Shown: positions 33,412 through 45,074 of the stretch, piece after piece
How the letters are laid out: each line of letters begins with the position of its first letter
Position numbering within the stretch: position 1 is the first letter of the stretch
NCBI GenBank assembly: GCA_963580455.1
Contig: OY756972.1
Coordinates: 15,081,001-15,145,000, forward strand
DNA length: 64,000 bases
Direction of reading: 5' to 3'
Origin: Euonymus europaeus
Taxonomy: Eukaryota > Streptophyta > Magnoliopsida > Celastrales > Celastraceae
The notes under the pieces: model-generated
Told to the model about the DNA's origin: nothing
Databases searched by the model: none
The model's input: only the letters and a program-made list of their open reading frames with translations
Translations under genes and position numbers: made by a program

Positions 33412-34014
33412 TTATCTTGTTGACAAGGGCCACATATTCTCTTTGAGCCTATGATAAACTTTGGAATATTTGTAACACTTAGTTTTCAACAATAGAATCA
33501 AATCATGCTGATTTATATGACCCAATATCTGGTGCCATATATGAAAATTATCCATCATAGATGATTGGCAAGTAACACTGTTAGTGCGTATAATTCCATA
33601 GCAATTGTCATTTTTCCTTCCTACTGTCAACACAAGCAAACCTTGAGAATCTAACACATCATATTTATGCTGAGAAAAATTTACAGTGCAACCATCATCA
33701 CACAATTGGCTTATGCTCACAAGATTAGTTTTTAACCCATCAACATATAACACCTTCGTCAATTTTGCCATTCCGAGTCCATGGACGGTACCTTTACCTT
33801 TGATTTGCGCTTTACTTCCATCCCCAAAGGTAACAGTACCTCCATTAAAAGCTTTAATCTTGGACAACAATGATTTATCTCCACTCATATGTCGTGAACA
33901 ACCACTTTCAAGAGACAACCTATCTTGACATCTAGCATTATGTGCTACAAGTGCAACATTACATGAAAATTTCCTTTTCTCGGCCACATCTTTCGTAGAG
34001 AATGAGAAATACAT
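33412..34014 (-). pseudogene. Sirevirus pol: protease and integrase zinc-binding region
   Basis: This is 200 aa open. Residues 36-43 read ESGCSRHM, where copia proteases have DSGCSRHM: the catalytic aspartate is replaced by glutamate (codon at 33907-33909). Then come FGDGSKAQIKGKGTV and VLYVDGLKTNLVSISQLCDD, followed by the pre-integrase segment IWHQILGHINQHDLILLLKT, which keeps the first H-x-H pair. Confidence 0.88.
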
Positions 34015-34750
34015 GTGTTAGAGGATGCCATATCAAATGAATTGAGATAAATTTGTGGAAGAGTTTAGTAGAGTGTGTATCATGTGAATTTGATCTACTC
34101 TTAGCATGCTCACTTCTACGTGACTTTACCAACTTCGAGCAATGAGGTCTAATATGTTCTTTAACACCACACAGATGACAGATAGGCACAAATCCATGAT
34201 GATTATGTAATGTATGTTTCATGTAGCCTTCAGGTAGCCTACGTGAACTGGTGACAGTTTGTCTCATGTAACCTTCAGGTAGCCTACGTGAACTGGTGGA
34301 TGTATGTTTTATGTAAGCTTTGTGAGATTTTGATGCATGCACAAGCTGAGATGGTGAAATAACATGAGCTTTACGGTTATTTGCCTGTTTGGAGCTAAGA
34401 CCCATGTCTTCATCTTCAAGATTTTTGCCTTGAACAAATGATTTAAACTCGTTTCCACCCTGTTGAGAGTCTCCGATATATCCAAGTTCATCCCTAATTC
34501 CAGCTTGTCTCATCGAACCAAGCAAGCTATTCAAGTTACTTGCTCCTACCTGCAAAGTTTGAAACATGAAATATTTTGATAATTCACTTTGCAAAGTTAG
34601 AAATTGTACCTTGTAATTGTTGTATTTCAGCTTGATCATGATCTCGGTGCTTTTGCATGTCCTCAAGATTAGTGAGTAATTCAGCTTCACGAACCAATCA
34701 TTCTTGCAACTTGGTTTGTGAGTGTAATTTGGACTTCTGACTTTTTCCAA
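33959..34750 (-). pseudogene. Sirevirus gag tail / gag-pol linker with internal repeats
   Basis: The frame (263 aa) is rich in S, H and K. Residues about 175-207 repeat SSRRLPEGYM twice (TSTSSRRLPEGYMRQTV, then TSSRRLPEGYMKHT). Their DNA carries the same TAGCCTACGTGAA/CATGTAGCC motif found in the LTR. A second zinc-knuckle-like CHLCGVKEHIRPHC follows at about 34190-34150. Confidence 0.7.
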
Positions 34751-34899
34751 AAGCTATCACTAGTTGATTATAAGCATCTTGAAGATCGATAGTATCATCA
34801 TTCAAATCATCACTCATATCACCATCAGACTCGGAATTCAATTCCACATGCATCGAACTAGTAAAAGTAACCATCTACTATTGTCATAATTAGACTTGT

Positions 34900-35842
34900 C
34901 TTCTTCATTATCACTTTCATTCTCACTAAATGTTGCTTTCATGAACATATTATTCTTCTTTTTGTTTGCACACTCATGTGACATATGTCCAAAACCATGA
35001 CATTCATAACATTTAAAAGTAGCTTTGGATGACTTAGCTTTAGTCTTAGTTTTTTATTTGAAATTAGCCTTGTCTGGAACACTAGTCTTCCCTTTTTGAA
35101 GGTTGATATATTTTTTGAAATTCTTGGCCAATAAAACCAAATTCTCCATGTCCATCATCCGAGTCTTCTTGACTAGACTTCAAAGCAACTCCTTTCAATT
35201 TTTTTTGAACCCAAAAATTTGCTTCATATGTTTGTAAGGAACCCACAAGTTCTTCTACCTTGAGTATGTCAACATTGTTGCTTTCTTCAATAGTAGCCAC
35301 CTTTGCTTGAAAACTATATGGCAAGGAACATAGAACTTTCAAACTATTTTGGAAGGTGACAGTTGTTCACCAAGTGCAAAAATGAAATTCACTATATCAT
35401 TCAACTTGGCATAAAAATGATCAAACTTCTCATCTTCCTCCATTCGTAACATCTCCAAAGAAGTCGTTAATTTCTGTAATTTATAAATTTTCACAGCTGG
35501 TTTACCCTCATGTGTAACTTCTAGAATATCCCATGCTTCTTTTGCCGTCTCACAGTTTGTAATCCGTCTAAATTTCTCATGACATACACTAGTGAACATA
35601 GCATTAAGTGCCCGATTATTCCAGCCTGCACTATCAAACTCAGCAGTAGTCCAAGATGTTGTTGGTTTAAGAATGATCTTCTTTTCTTCATCCTCTATAG
35701 TCGGTGATGTTCTTCCATGAACTATAGAGAGCCAAACACGCTCATTTAGAGACTTCATGTAAATTTGCATTCTAGCCTTCCAGTAGGCATAGTGCTCACC
35801 ATTGAAAAATGGAGCCTTGTTCCCATCACAATTAATATCCAT
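34900..35842 (-). pseudogene. Sirevirus gag: N-terminal domain and CCHC zinc knuckle
   Basis: ATG 35842 opens MDINCDGNKAPFFNGEHYAY, then WKARMQIYMKSL and FTSVCHEKFRRI, CETAKEAWDILEVTHEG: the UBN2-type capsid domain of copia gag. A frameshift near 35340 moves the reading to MKVLCSLPYSFQAKVATIEE. At 35011-34970 the zinc knuckle CYECHGFGHMSHEC is complete (CX2CX4HX4C). The product would package element RNA in virus-like particles. Frameshift and later stops break it. Confidence 0.9.
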
Positions 35843-35878
35843 TATGACTATTGATCTTCACTCAACACGTATTGTGAC

Positions 35879-35893
35879 CTCTTTCGATACCAA
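35879..35893 (-). other. Primer-binding site of Sirevirus-like element
   Basis: The minus strand reads TTGGTATCGAAAGAGG next to the LTR end, matching the 3' end of initiator tRNA-Met (TGGTATCAGAGC type) with differences after base 8. Confidence 0.75.
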
Positions 35894-35894
35894 T

Positions 35895-36858
35895 TGAAAA
35901 ATCGAATACTAAAAGTAGATAAAGTGTGACACACAATATTTACAAGGAAAACTCAATCCTGGGAAAAATCTTGGGTGTCTGTAGCCACCAACCTTTGAAG
36001 CGATCCACTATCACAAACGGGTTATAATAATGTTATTAGAGCTAGGATTCACATCACCCACACTAGTTTCTTGTTCGAATCACTCGACACACCCAACCAT
36101 AAGTAGATCCTTCACAACGATGTTTCAGAGTCGCACTGAAGTTTTCAAACTCCAAGAACACACACTAATTCCCTCAAAGTGCAATGCAAGAATGCATGAA
36201 TTATATCAAAATAAAATCTTGCTCAAAAACATAATCTTCGGTCCAGCTCATGCGAGTAAAAGACTTAGGGTTGTTTGGTTACCAAAGGCAATATATATGA
36301 GATGTGTATGAACCAATAAAACCCTAGACAATGGCCTAAAAGATATGTAGAAACTTAACCCGCAAAATTGGGAAAAAGATTGTGTCCTAATCTTGGAATC
36401 AAGGTCATAAAAGATAAGGAAAGACTTCCTTAAAGTGAGGAGATGATTATCTCTAAAAATTTGAAAGAGATAAGTTTAAATAAGGGGAGATAATCATTTT
36501 CCAAAAAAACTTGATTTTATTCCAATCAATTAATTTAACCATATCAATTAATTAAATAAAATCAGTTATCATTATCCACAAAAAAACACATTACGTAATT
36601 CAAGATGCACATTTTTCAAAAGACCTAATGTTCATGTATGCTACATGCCAGTTACTTGAAATCTCAGTTAGCTTATGTAAGCTACATGCAGGTTACCTAA
36701 AATTGCAGTCAATAAGTAAGCTCCATGCAGGTTACCTGACATCTTCATTTGATCTTCAGTTCACACTTAACTCTCATCTTAACCTATTATGGATCCAAGC
36801 TATTCTAAACTAGGAAATTACATTGTTCAAGCATAGTGTCACATACATATTGCTAACA
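35895..36858 (-). repeat. 5' LTR of Sirevirus-like element
   Basis: The minus strand starts TGTTAGCAATATG at 36858 and ends TTTTTCA at 35895. It is 964 bp, against 963 for its partner, with many scattered substitutions, so the insertion is not recent. The three-turn CATGTANGCTACATG repeat lies at 36633-36735. Confidence 0.92.
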
Positions 36859-36863
36859 ATCAT

Positions 36864-39359
36864 TTATCAAGTGGCAGAAGACTTGTGGAGAATCTGGATT
36901 TGGATGCTATTCTCGGGTGGCTTTTCATAGATTTGGAGGGGCTATTTTGGTTCCTTAGGTGGTTTCATTGTGCGCATAAATGGTTCAGGTTCTTATTCCT
37001 TGTTTTTGCTGGCTCTGATTTATGGTCTACTAATTAAGTGGGGTTGCTGTCTTTTGTTAAGCTATTCATGACTCTATTGGTCTACTAGTATTGAGTTTGC
37101 TTTGTTATGGTTGTTTTAAGGTCTAGTTAGTCTATCTTGTAATGAACTGAACTTATATATCCTACTACTATGCGCTTTCTCCATGTGTGTGCATGCACAA
37201 AGTATGTTTTTTCTATGTATGCAGGCACGATTGCATAAAGGCTAATTACGGGGCACTGATGATGGTTCTCTGATCGTGTTTTACATCGAAAAGATAAAAA
37301 CCAACGTCGTGAAGATCTTATGGAAAAAAAATACAGACACATACCTTGTACCCTCCCAAGCAGCAGAATTTCAAAGGAGGAAAGTCCTACGGATAAAATA
37401 TGGCTCTGGCTTATACTAGTGAGGTAGATACATATATTTATTTACTTGTGCAGCTGATGACTGGAAAAACAAAGACGTCTGAAGTTAAATGGCCTACGTG
37501 CAAAGCCCCCTTGTGTGCCTTTTCCCTTGAGAGGAGCTTGATTAATTACACGGAACTTTAACCGCTAATACACTCAAGACAGGTGAAGAATAATCAATGT
37601 ATTTCCTTAGACAGAGTAGGCTTTACAAGGTTCTTAAAGCGTTGCACTTCAAAAGAAAGATAGATGTCGAAGAGACGAGATACATACGCAGATGAACCAG
37701 AGAATGAGAGGAAGTGATTATCTATGTGTTGTGAGGATGAGCATGAAAGAGGGCTGCAGGCTCGAACATTTCATATTCATGTAGAACATTGGGCTACAAA
37801 GTGCATTTCACATTCATGTGACAGAGAGATGCCAAAAGTGCATCATGGTTGCATCAAGAATTTTATCGCATCCGATGCTTGATATAATTGTGGTTGCCAG
37901 GTTTCTTATTTTTTTGGAAAGATTACTAAACGAATTTAAATGAATGCCTCACCATTATGCTGCTGTAGCACATTACTACATTAGGTTCAGAATTGGCTCT
38001 TAAGCTACAAATTCAGTAAAGGATAAATGCAATGAGAACTGGTCTTTTAGGAATTCCTTTGTCACGAAGTTAAAACAGATCGTCAAAATCGTTTAACATC
38101 AGCCAAAGACAACCCAAGCTATTCCATAATTCATCAACTATGCGCATCAATGACATGCCAATTGGTTTCCACGGTAACAACTAGTCAAAGACAGGTACTG
38201 TGATTGTCTTTATAACAATCCATAAATATCTAGGCATCTCATCCATATTAAATTACAAATATATTTCTCAAAGTCTCATACTTATGATTTTTTTTTTTTA
38301 AAAAAAAACTAAAGATATGATTTCTATATGGAAAAACTTTTGATATGACCCCGAATTTGATTAAATTGATCAATTTGCACTATGCTCTCTGAACTTCATT
38401 TTGGCTCAATTTGCCCCTTAAGCTTTCAAGAAATCATAATGTTACCTTTTCATGAAACTACCATTTATTTTCGGACATGTGGCATCCTTTTTCCAATGTA
38501 CATGCTATGCAATTTCCGGTCTTGTTTTCCTGGATGTGCACCACTAATGAATCGACATGTGTAAAGTTATTGTTAAAGGAAAATTGATACCCGAATTAAC
38601 CGCAAGAGAGTTTAAATAGATTTTTTTGGGTCAATTTACCCCTTGTATTATGCAATTGAATAATTTCTTGATTTAGGGCAACAGGGGATGGCAGGATTGG
38701 AAGTCATTCCCTATTGAAATGGTCGATCCTTACATACATAGTGATAATAGTACAACCCCAACTGAATAATTTAAGCCCCTAAAAATTGCTATTAAATATC
38801 AAATTATCCCCTGATAGGGTACTACTTTCATGTCCACAATGCAAATAACACCCAAGTTTCAAAACACAATACATTTGTATCCAAACAGTAGTTTAGTTGA
38901 TGTAGAACAGCATAGTGAGAAGAAAGACTATTGGAACATGCATATTCGACGCACAAATACCAGGAAAAAATCTACTTGAATCTGCTGATTTGACACATGA
39001 ATGCTAGAAACAAGCCTTCTTAAACCTTTTAATTTGTCAAACGAATACTAGAAAAACGGCTTCAATGACTAGTTGATTCGAAAACTGAATACCAAGAGTA
39101 GGGAAAGACAACCGTCTCCCAATTTTATTTCAATATCATCAACAGCTCTCTAATGAGAGTTTAAAACCTTTAAATAAACATCTATCCATCTATCTATATT
39201 ATTCTCTATGATTGATAGATTCCTAGTGTTTTTACAGCAAGTTCAAGCACGGAAAAAAAATACTCGCTTGTCTGGGTAATCCAACATATCGTCACCACCG
39301 TCCGATTTGTGGGTTTCGTTTTCATCGTACACTCACAACCCCCTATATGAATGAGAGTA
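36864..39359. other. 2.5 kb without recognisable gene or element
   Basis: Frames are short and full of stops. 38340-38660 holds text of the 'CAATTTGCCCCTTAAGCTTT' kind that is common in plant repeats, but no element ends were found. A T9/A9 run sits at 38288-38308. Confidence 0.4.
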
Positions 39360-39712
39360 TGTTAGCTTATAAGCTAGCCTATAGGCTAGGTAGCTTATAA
39401 GCTCAATTTCATTGATTATCAATCACATCAGTCACATACCATAAAGATTCCCTTAGTTTCCCTTATTGCCCCCCATTCTCTCACACATTTGCCATTTTAT
39501 CTCCCGAAATATATGTTAGATTTTCAAAAAAAATTACATATTCAAACTCAACGCATAAAGCTCTTTCCAATAAGACCCATATTCAATAGTTTTTATTTCG
39601 TTATTAACTATTTTATATAACCCTCATAGTAAATTGTCAGCTTATACGCTATTAAAACTTATGCTCTACCAAACAGCATATAACTTATTTGATAGCTCAT
39701 CCAAACACACCT
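39360..39712. mobile_element. Candidate MITE with AGCTTATAAGCT subterminal repeats
   Basis: The left side has TTAGCTTATAAGCTAGCC and GTAGCTTATAAGCTC. The right side has CAGCTTATACGCTATTAAAA and CCAAACACACC, the usual edge words of small hAT-type plant MITEs. I could not define exact inverted ends or target duplication. Confidence 0.4.
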
Positions 39713-40188
39713 TTGGTTTGGTGTGTGGTCCCCATTTCCCTACAACTGCCTCTCTTTGCATTTGTGTGTTAAAGCCCGTCTTTCTTTATCATCTTCTTCT
39801 GACAAATCTCACATATAACTTACTATATTTCAAACTCTTTCAAATGCTTTCTATAAATTCATATAACTCCCAAGGTTCATGTATCTACTGATCCTTATTG
39901 TTGCCCTCGCAGTTTCAATTTGGTTCTGCTCCGCTTGGTGCATCGTTTGGTGTTCAACTTTCCTCTAGATGCATATCCTCTGCTGCGCGGGTATGATCGA
40001 GTTCCTCCCTTTATCATTTTCTTCAGGCAATTGACAAACACGCCTTGCTCTCTTTCAAGAGCCTAATAGAACCCCAAATAACTCCAATGGTTGGCTTATC
40101 TTCTGATTCTCATCGTTGCCTTCTTAGCTTTGATTTGGGTGTTCATATTACGAGTATTAGGCGGAGTTAGCTCTTACCGTCTTCTCTC
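39713..40188. repeat. Degenerate local repeats flanking the Ale-like copia element (left)
   Basis: Text around 39855-39960 and 40060-40165 is alike (CTGATTCTCATCGTTGCC, TTTGATTTGGGTGTTCATAT). A third, longer copy lies right of the element at 44930-45075 (CTTGCTCTCTTTCAAGAGCC is shared by 40050 and 44933). It may derive from a protein-coding exon (DKHALLSFKSLI-like), but no frame is kept. Confidence 0.5.
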
Positions 40189-40474
40189 TGATAAACCACC
40201 AAGTCAGGACTTTCCATTTATGAATAGATATGACTCCAGCCGTGTAATCATAACCATTATTGCTGACATTCTCTTGATTCATTTCACACCTTAGTTCACA
40301 TGTAACAATTCAATCATAGGAGCTATTACTTATACGTACTTACCATATCATATTAGCTTCCATATTTGTTGTAACTGAAGCACCACATCATTGTCGGGAA
40401 TGGTGCAACTTCAATGTATATATATAGCACATAATACATCAATGAAATTAAGTTTTCTAGCACCAAATTATTTA
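40189..40474 (+). repeat. 5' LTR of Ale-like copia
   Basis: It starts TGATAAACCACC and ends TTATTTA directly before the primer site. A TATA-like TATATATATAGCAC lies at about 40417. It aligns over its full length with 44453-44738. Confidence 0.88.
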
Positions 40475-40488
40475 TGGTATCAAAGTCG
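40475..40488 (+). other. Primer-binding site of Ale-like copia
   Basis: TGGTATCAAAGTCG is the initiator tRNA-Met type, adjacent to the LTR end. Confidence 0.8.
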
Positions 40489-40494
40489 TTCTGT

Positions 40495-41090
40495 TTTCAT
40501 TATGTTTTGTATAGAACTAAAATGGAAACTAGCTTTGCCAATCGTTCCAATACACGCATAATGTCTATCATGTCATCCCTTATGTCTAAAAAAAGGGAAG
40601 GGAAGTTCGTTGCTACCTCTATGAATAGAGTCAAGAGTCTAGTTGATGAATTAGCACTCATTGGGCATCCTTTGAATGAAGCTCAGATCATGTCATATGC
40701 CTTAAATTCCCTTGCTGACGAATACAATGAATTATCTGCTGTCATTCGTGTTCGCGATAACCCCATGTCATTTGAAGATCTTTATGAAAAATTAGTTGAT
40801 GAAGAAATGATCCAAAATCATGGTGACCCAGCTGATGATGATGTTCATCTCACTGCCCAAATTGCCTACAAAGGACGTGATGGTCGTGATGTCTACCGTG
40901 GTGGGAATGGTATGCATTACTCCTTCTTTAAGTCTCATTCACCTTCATGATAATCACATTCATTTTAGGGACATCAAAATTGACCTCGTATTGTTTGTCA
41001 ATTTTGTAACAAAGTCTGCTATAGTGCAAAGACTTGTTGCTCTGGAGGACAGTCTTCTTCATCAACTCCACCCCAAGCAAATCTTACTTT
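40495..41090 (+). pseudogene. Ale-like copia gag, shortened
   Basis: The frame from about 40520 reads METSFANRSNTRIMSIMSSL, then FVATSMNRVKSLVDELALIG, LNEAQIMSYALNSLADEYNE, FEDLYEKLVDEEMIQNHGDP. This is the middle of copia gag; the N-terminal ~150 residues are missing, an internal deletion. After a stop at 40948 the zinc-knuckle text (IVCQFCNKVCYSAKTC) follows in another frame, with the histidine lost. Confidence 0.75.
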
Positions 41091-41099
41091 AGGAGGTTC

Positions 41100-42455
41100 T
41101 GGCTCCTCATCCAACAATTGGGTCATTGGATTCTAGTGCAGCCCATCATATTACTTCTGACCTAGAGAATCTGTCAATGCACTCCCAATAAGTTGGCAAT
41201 GAAGATGTGTTGGTTGGTAATAGTAATGGTATCTCTATCTCTTCTATTGGCTCGATTTCTCTTGACTCACCGAATTACTCTTTTACATTGAATAATCTTC
41301 TGTGTGCACCAAAAATAAAAAATAATATTATCTTTGTCTTGCAATTTTGCAAAAAAAAATCATGCATCTATTGAATTTTTCCTACATTTTTTCTTGTAAA
41401 GGATTTGAATACGGGGGGCATCCTTGGTGAAAGGCTAGAGTAGGCACAACTTGTATCAGTGGCCATCCTCTACCGAGCAACATCCATACCCCATTGTCAC
41501 TCCTTCCGCTTCCACTTCTTTCTCCTCAAATATTTGGCATCAGCGCCTTGGTCACCCGTCCTCCTCTATCCAGAAACATCTTCTTTATAGTAATAACATA
41601 TTTGTTTTTAATCCTACAAATAAGGTGTGTGATTCTTGTCTATGTACCAAGAGTCATAAACAACCATTTCGTACTTTTTCTCTTGTTTGTGAACAACCAT
41701 TTCAACTATTTTATTTGGATGTTTGGGGTCCTGCCCCTGTTCTCTCATTTGGTAATTTTTGGTACTATGCCATTTTTATTGAATATTTTACCAAATATAA
41801 CTGGCTTTACCCACTTAAGCACAAATCTGATGTGGTAAAGGTGTTTGAAAAAATTTATGTGCTCATCACTAATTATTTCCATACTCATATCAAAACCTTG
41901 TACACAAATGGAGGCGGTGAGTACTCAGCTCTCTCTTCTCTCCTCGCCACCAAAGGAATTCAACATATAACATCCCCACCTTACATCCCTGAGCATGTTG
42001 GCTCCGCCGAACGTAAACATCGCCATTTTGTTGAAATCGGCCTCACTCTCTTACATACTGCCAACATCCCACTCTGCTTCTGGACCTATGCTTTTCAATG
42101 TGCCACCTACCTCATCAATCGAATGCTCACTCCTGTTCTTGAACTTACCATAAAATATCACCGATTATTTGGCCACAAACCAACTTTCACCTCCCTTCGT
42201 GTGTTTGGGTGTCTATGCTATCCCTGGCTACGCCCATATACTCATCACAAACTTGAACCCCATTCACATCCCTATGTGTACCTACGATTTTCCATTCCGC
42301 ATCATTCCTATATTTGTCTTGATGTCTCTTCAAATAGGATCTTCGTCTCTAGCCACATTGTATTTTTTGAACATATATATTTCCTTTTAAGTCCTCTTTA
42401 TCAGCTTTTGCATCAATCTCTAATGACATGCATCATCTCTTTCTTGATCACATAG
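41100..42455 (+). pseudogene. Ale-like copia protease and integrase
   Basis: The protease motif LDSSAAHHIT (about 41128) keeps its aspartate but sits among stops. The integrase frame 41451-42455 (334 aa) keeps the zinc site H30/H35, C60/C63 (IWHQRLGHPSS, CDSCLCTKSHK) and the core residues D90 (YLDVWGP) and E187 (GSAERKHRH). The second core aspartate is asparagine (N153, LYTNGGGEY), so strand transfer would be lost. Spacing 153-187 fits the DX35E pattern. The C-terminal RVFGCLCYPWLRPY is present. Confidence 0.88.
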
Positions 42456-44452
42456 GATACTGCCCTATGCCAGCTTCGCCACCACCCAACCATTCTCATG
42501 CTCCAGCTATACTAGAAATAATCCCAACTCTTATCTCCTTCCTTGTCTATCTATTACCGTCCCTAACACTAACACTATGTAGGTTGTTCCAGATCGGTCT
42601 CCTTCCCATGGTGCCATAAATTCTTCTCGAACTCAGGTATGTCCCTCTTCCTTACCCACACACACCAACCTGGCTCAACCCACTACAGCCCAACATCTTC
42701 CAGTTACCAGTGGCATTCCCATCTCCATAGACCGACCTAATACATTATTGACCACGCAACTTCCTTCCCAACCTACCCCACCAACCATTACCTCACCACC
42801 ACCACCCAATCACCGCATCGTAATTGTCTCCTATAATAACAATCACAAACCCAAACACCCCTTATGTATTTTTACCTCTATCACCTCATCCCTCATATCA
42901 ACTGAACCGAGCACATACACTTAAGCCAAAACATTTACAGAATGGCATACCACTATGCGTGATGAATTTCAAGCCTTACAACAAAACCAAACATGGAACC
43001 TTGTTCCCTTATCCCTTACACAGAATATTGTTAGATGTAAATTGGTTTTTCAAATTAAGAGAAACACTGACAGATCTACTGAGCGATATAAGGCTCGCTT
43101 TATCGCCAAAGGGTTTCACCAGACCTGGTATTGATTTTACTGAGACTTTTAGTCCGGTTATTAAACCAGCTACAATTCATCTTATATTAACCATTTCTAT
43201 TACTCGTGGGTGGCAATTGCAACAATTGGATGTTAACAATGCCTTTTTGCAAGACACTCTCTCTGATTGTGTTTTTATGCAGCAACCTCCTGGGTTCATT
43301 GACTAACAATATCCATCGTATATCTGTAAACTTCACAAAGTAATCTATGGTCTCTGCCAAGCTCCCCAAGCTTGGTATACCGCTCTCGACACATTCCTCC
43401 TGGATTATGGATTTCACTAAACAAACAACGTTCCTCCTTATTCATCTACATGGCAGCTCCTTCAATCATGTAGCTATTGGTGTATGTTGACAATATTATT
43501 CTTACAGTCTTATAGAGAATTCTTCAACTAAAAATCCAAGCTTTATCACAAAACTGTCTTCTCGGCTCTCTCTCAAAGAGCCCGGCCAGCTCAGTTTTTT
43601 TCTTGGGGTGGAGAGCAGTCAAACTTCTAGTAGTATGTGTCTTACTAAGAAGAAGTCTATTATTGATCTTCTTTATCGCACAAAAATTTCTGATGCCAAA
43701 GAGGTTAGCACACCTATCACCACCACGGATGTTCTCAAGCTTGATAATGGTTCCTCCAGTCATCACCCTACCAAGTATCATCAAGTGCTAGGTTCCTTGT
43801 AATATTTATCTCTCACTCACCTGGACATCAATTTTATTGTCAAAAAATTGACTCAGTTCATGCATCGCCCAACCTCTACTCATTGGAATGCTATCAAACG
43901 TGTCTTGCGTTATCTCAACGGGACACCACACTATGGCATCTTTATTTTGGCTCATTCACCCTTTGTTCTTCACACATTTTTTGATGCAGATTGAGCTGGA
44001 GATCTGGATACCCAACATTCTACCTCAGCGTATGTTGCATTTCTAGGCCCTACTCCCATTAGTTGGAGCTTGAAAAAACGATCCACCATTGCACGATCCT
44101 CAACTGAGGCCGAATATCGTGTTGTTGCTGCAGCCACATCTGAGGTAAACTAGCTTACTGATTTAATTGGTGAGCTTGGAATCTCTTTAAAGGTCACACT
44201 TGCCATTTATTGTGATAATCTTGGTGCTACATATGTCTGCTCCAACCCTGTTTTTCAGTCCCGCACGAAACGCATTGCTATTGATTTTAATTTTGTTCAG
44301 GATATAGTGGCTCACAAATTACTACGTATTACTCATGTACCTACTCTTGATCAACTTGCGGATTCTCTCACTAAGCTGCTTGCCAAAGGATAATTCGTCA
44401 ATCATCGGACCAAGCTCGATCTCCTACCTGGACCCTTTCGCTTGCGGGGGCA
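42456..44452 (+). pseudogene. Ale-like copia RT and RNase H, frame-broken
   Basis: The 42456-42900 part is a proline-rich linker. RT then appears in pieces: FQALQQNQTWNLVP-type text near 42970, PGIDFTETFSPVIKPATIHL, QQLDVNNAFLQDTLSDCVFM, CVDNIILT-type text at about 43478 in place of YVDD, and SQFFSWG-type text near 43600. RNase H is readable at 44070-44390: WSLKKRSTIARSSTEAEYRV, LAIYCDNLGATYVCSNPVFQ, SRTKRIAIDFNFVQDIV. The latter keeps YCDN. Many stops and shifts. Confidence 0.8.
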
Positions 44453-44738
44453 TGATAAAGAACCTAATTAGGACTTTCCATTTATGGATAGATATGACTC
44501 TAGCCGTGTAATCATAACCATTATTACTGACATTCTCTTGATTCATCTCACACCTTAGTTCACATGTAACAATTCAATCACAGGAGCTGTTACTTATACA
44601 TAGTTACCATATCAGATTAGCTTCAATATTTGTTAAAACTGAAGCACCACATCATAGTCGAGAATGGTGTAACTTCAATGTCTATATATATAACATAATA
44701 CATCAATGAAGTTAAGTTTTCCAGCACCAAATTCTTTA
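44453..44738 (+). repeat. 3' LTR of Ale-like copia
   Basis: It starts TGATAAAGAACC after GCGGGGGCA and ends CTTTA. Same length as the 5' LTR with scattered differences. Confidence 0.88.
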
Positions 44739-45074
44739 CTCACCTCTATGCATTTAAATCTATTCTACAATCGCAACTAACCCCTTGGATTTATCTATCT
44801 TCTGATTCTGATCGTTCGCCTCCCATCAACAATTTCGTCGTCCTTCACTTGCTCCAGCTGTTCTGATCGAGTTTCCTAATGTGATTGAGTACCTCTTTTT
44901 ATCGTCTTCTTTCAAAAATTTCCAATGACGACTTGCTCTCTTTCAAGAGCCTAATAAAATTGCATATAACTCTCAAGGTTGGTGTATCTATTGATTCTCA
45001 TCATTGTCCTCTCAGCATTGATTTTGGTGTTTCTATTGTGGGTATTAAGTGGGTTTCGTCTTCTTTGTCATCAT
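44739..45074. repeat. Flanking degenerate repeats (right of Ale-like copia)
   Basis: Third copy of the CTTGCTCTCTTTCAAGAGCC repeat. The 66-aa frame 44885-45085 (DLLSFKSLIKLHI) vaguely recalls the start of leucine-rich-repeat receptor genes, but there is no further support. Confidence 0.4.

Larger units (their letters stand above)
27129..36858 (-). mobile_element. Sirevirus-like Ty1/copia retrotransposon, near full length
   Basis: This is a 9.7 kb element with two LTRs of 963-964 bp, a primer-binding site matching initiator tRNA-Met, gag, a pol in the copia order PR-IN-RT-RH, a long non-coding stretch and a third ORF before the polypurine tract. Flanking words ATCTT (27124-27128) and ATCAT (36859-36863) agree at four of five bases. 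Large size, long gag, the RT style ([20 protein letters not shown]) and the extra ORF place it with the Sirevirus/Maximus lineage. All ORFs are broken by stops or shifts, so it is a defective copy. Confidence 0.9.
40189..44738 (+). mobile_element. Ale/Retrofit-like Ty1/copia retrotransposon, full length but decayed
   Basis: The LTRs are each 286 bp (40189-40474, 44453-44738), with target words CTCTC (40184-40188) and CTCAC (44739-44743) matching at four of five. The total is about 4.55 kb, small as is typical for the Ale/Retrofit lineage. The primer site is TGGTATCAAAGTCG at 40475 and the polypurine tract GCGGGGGCA lies just before 44453. Gag is shortened, pol is in several frames. Confidence 0.9.
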
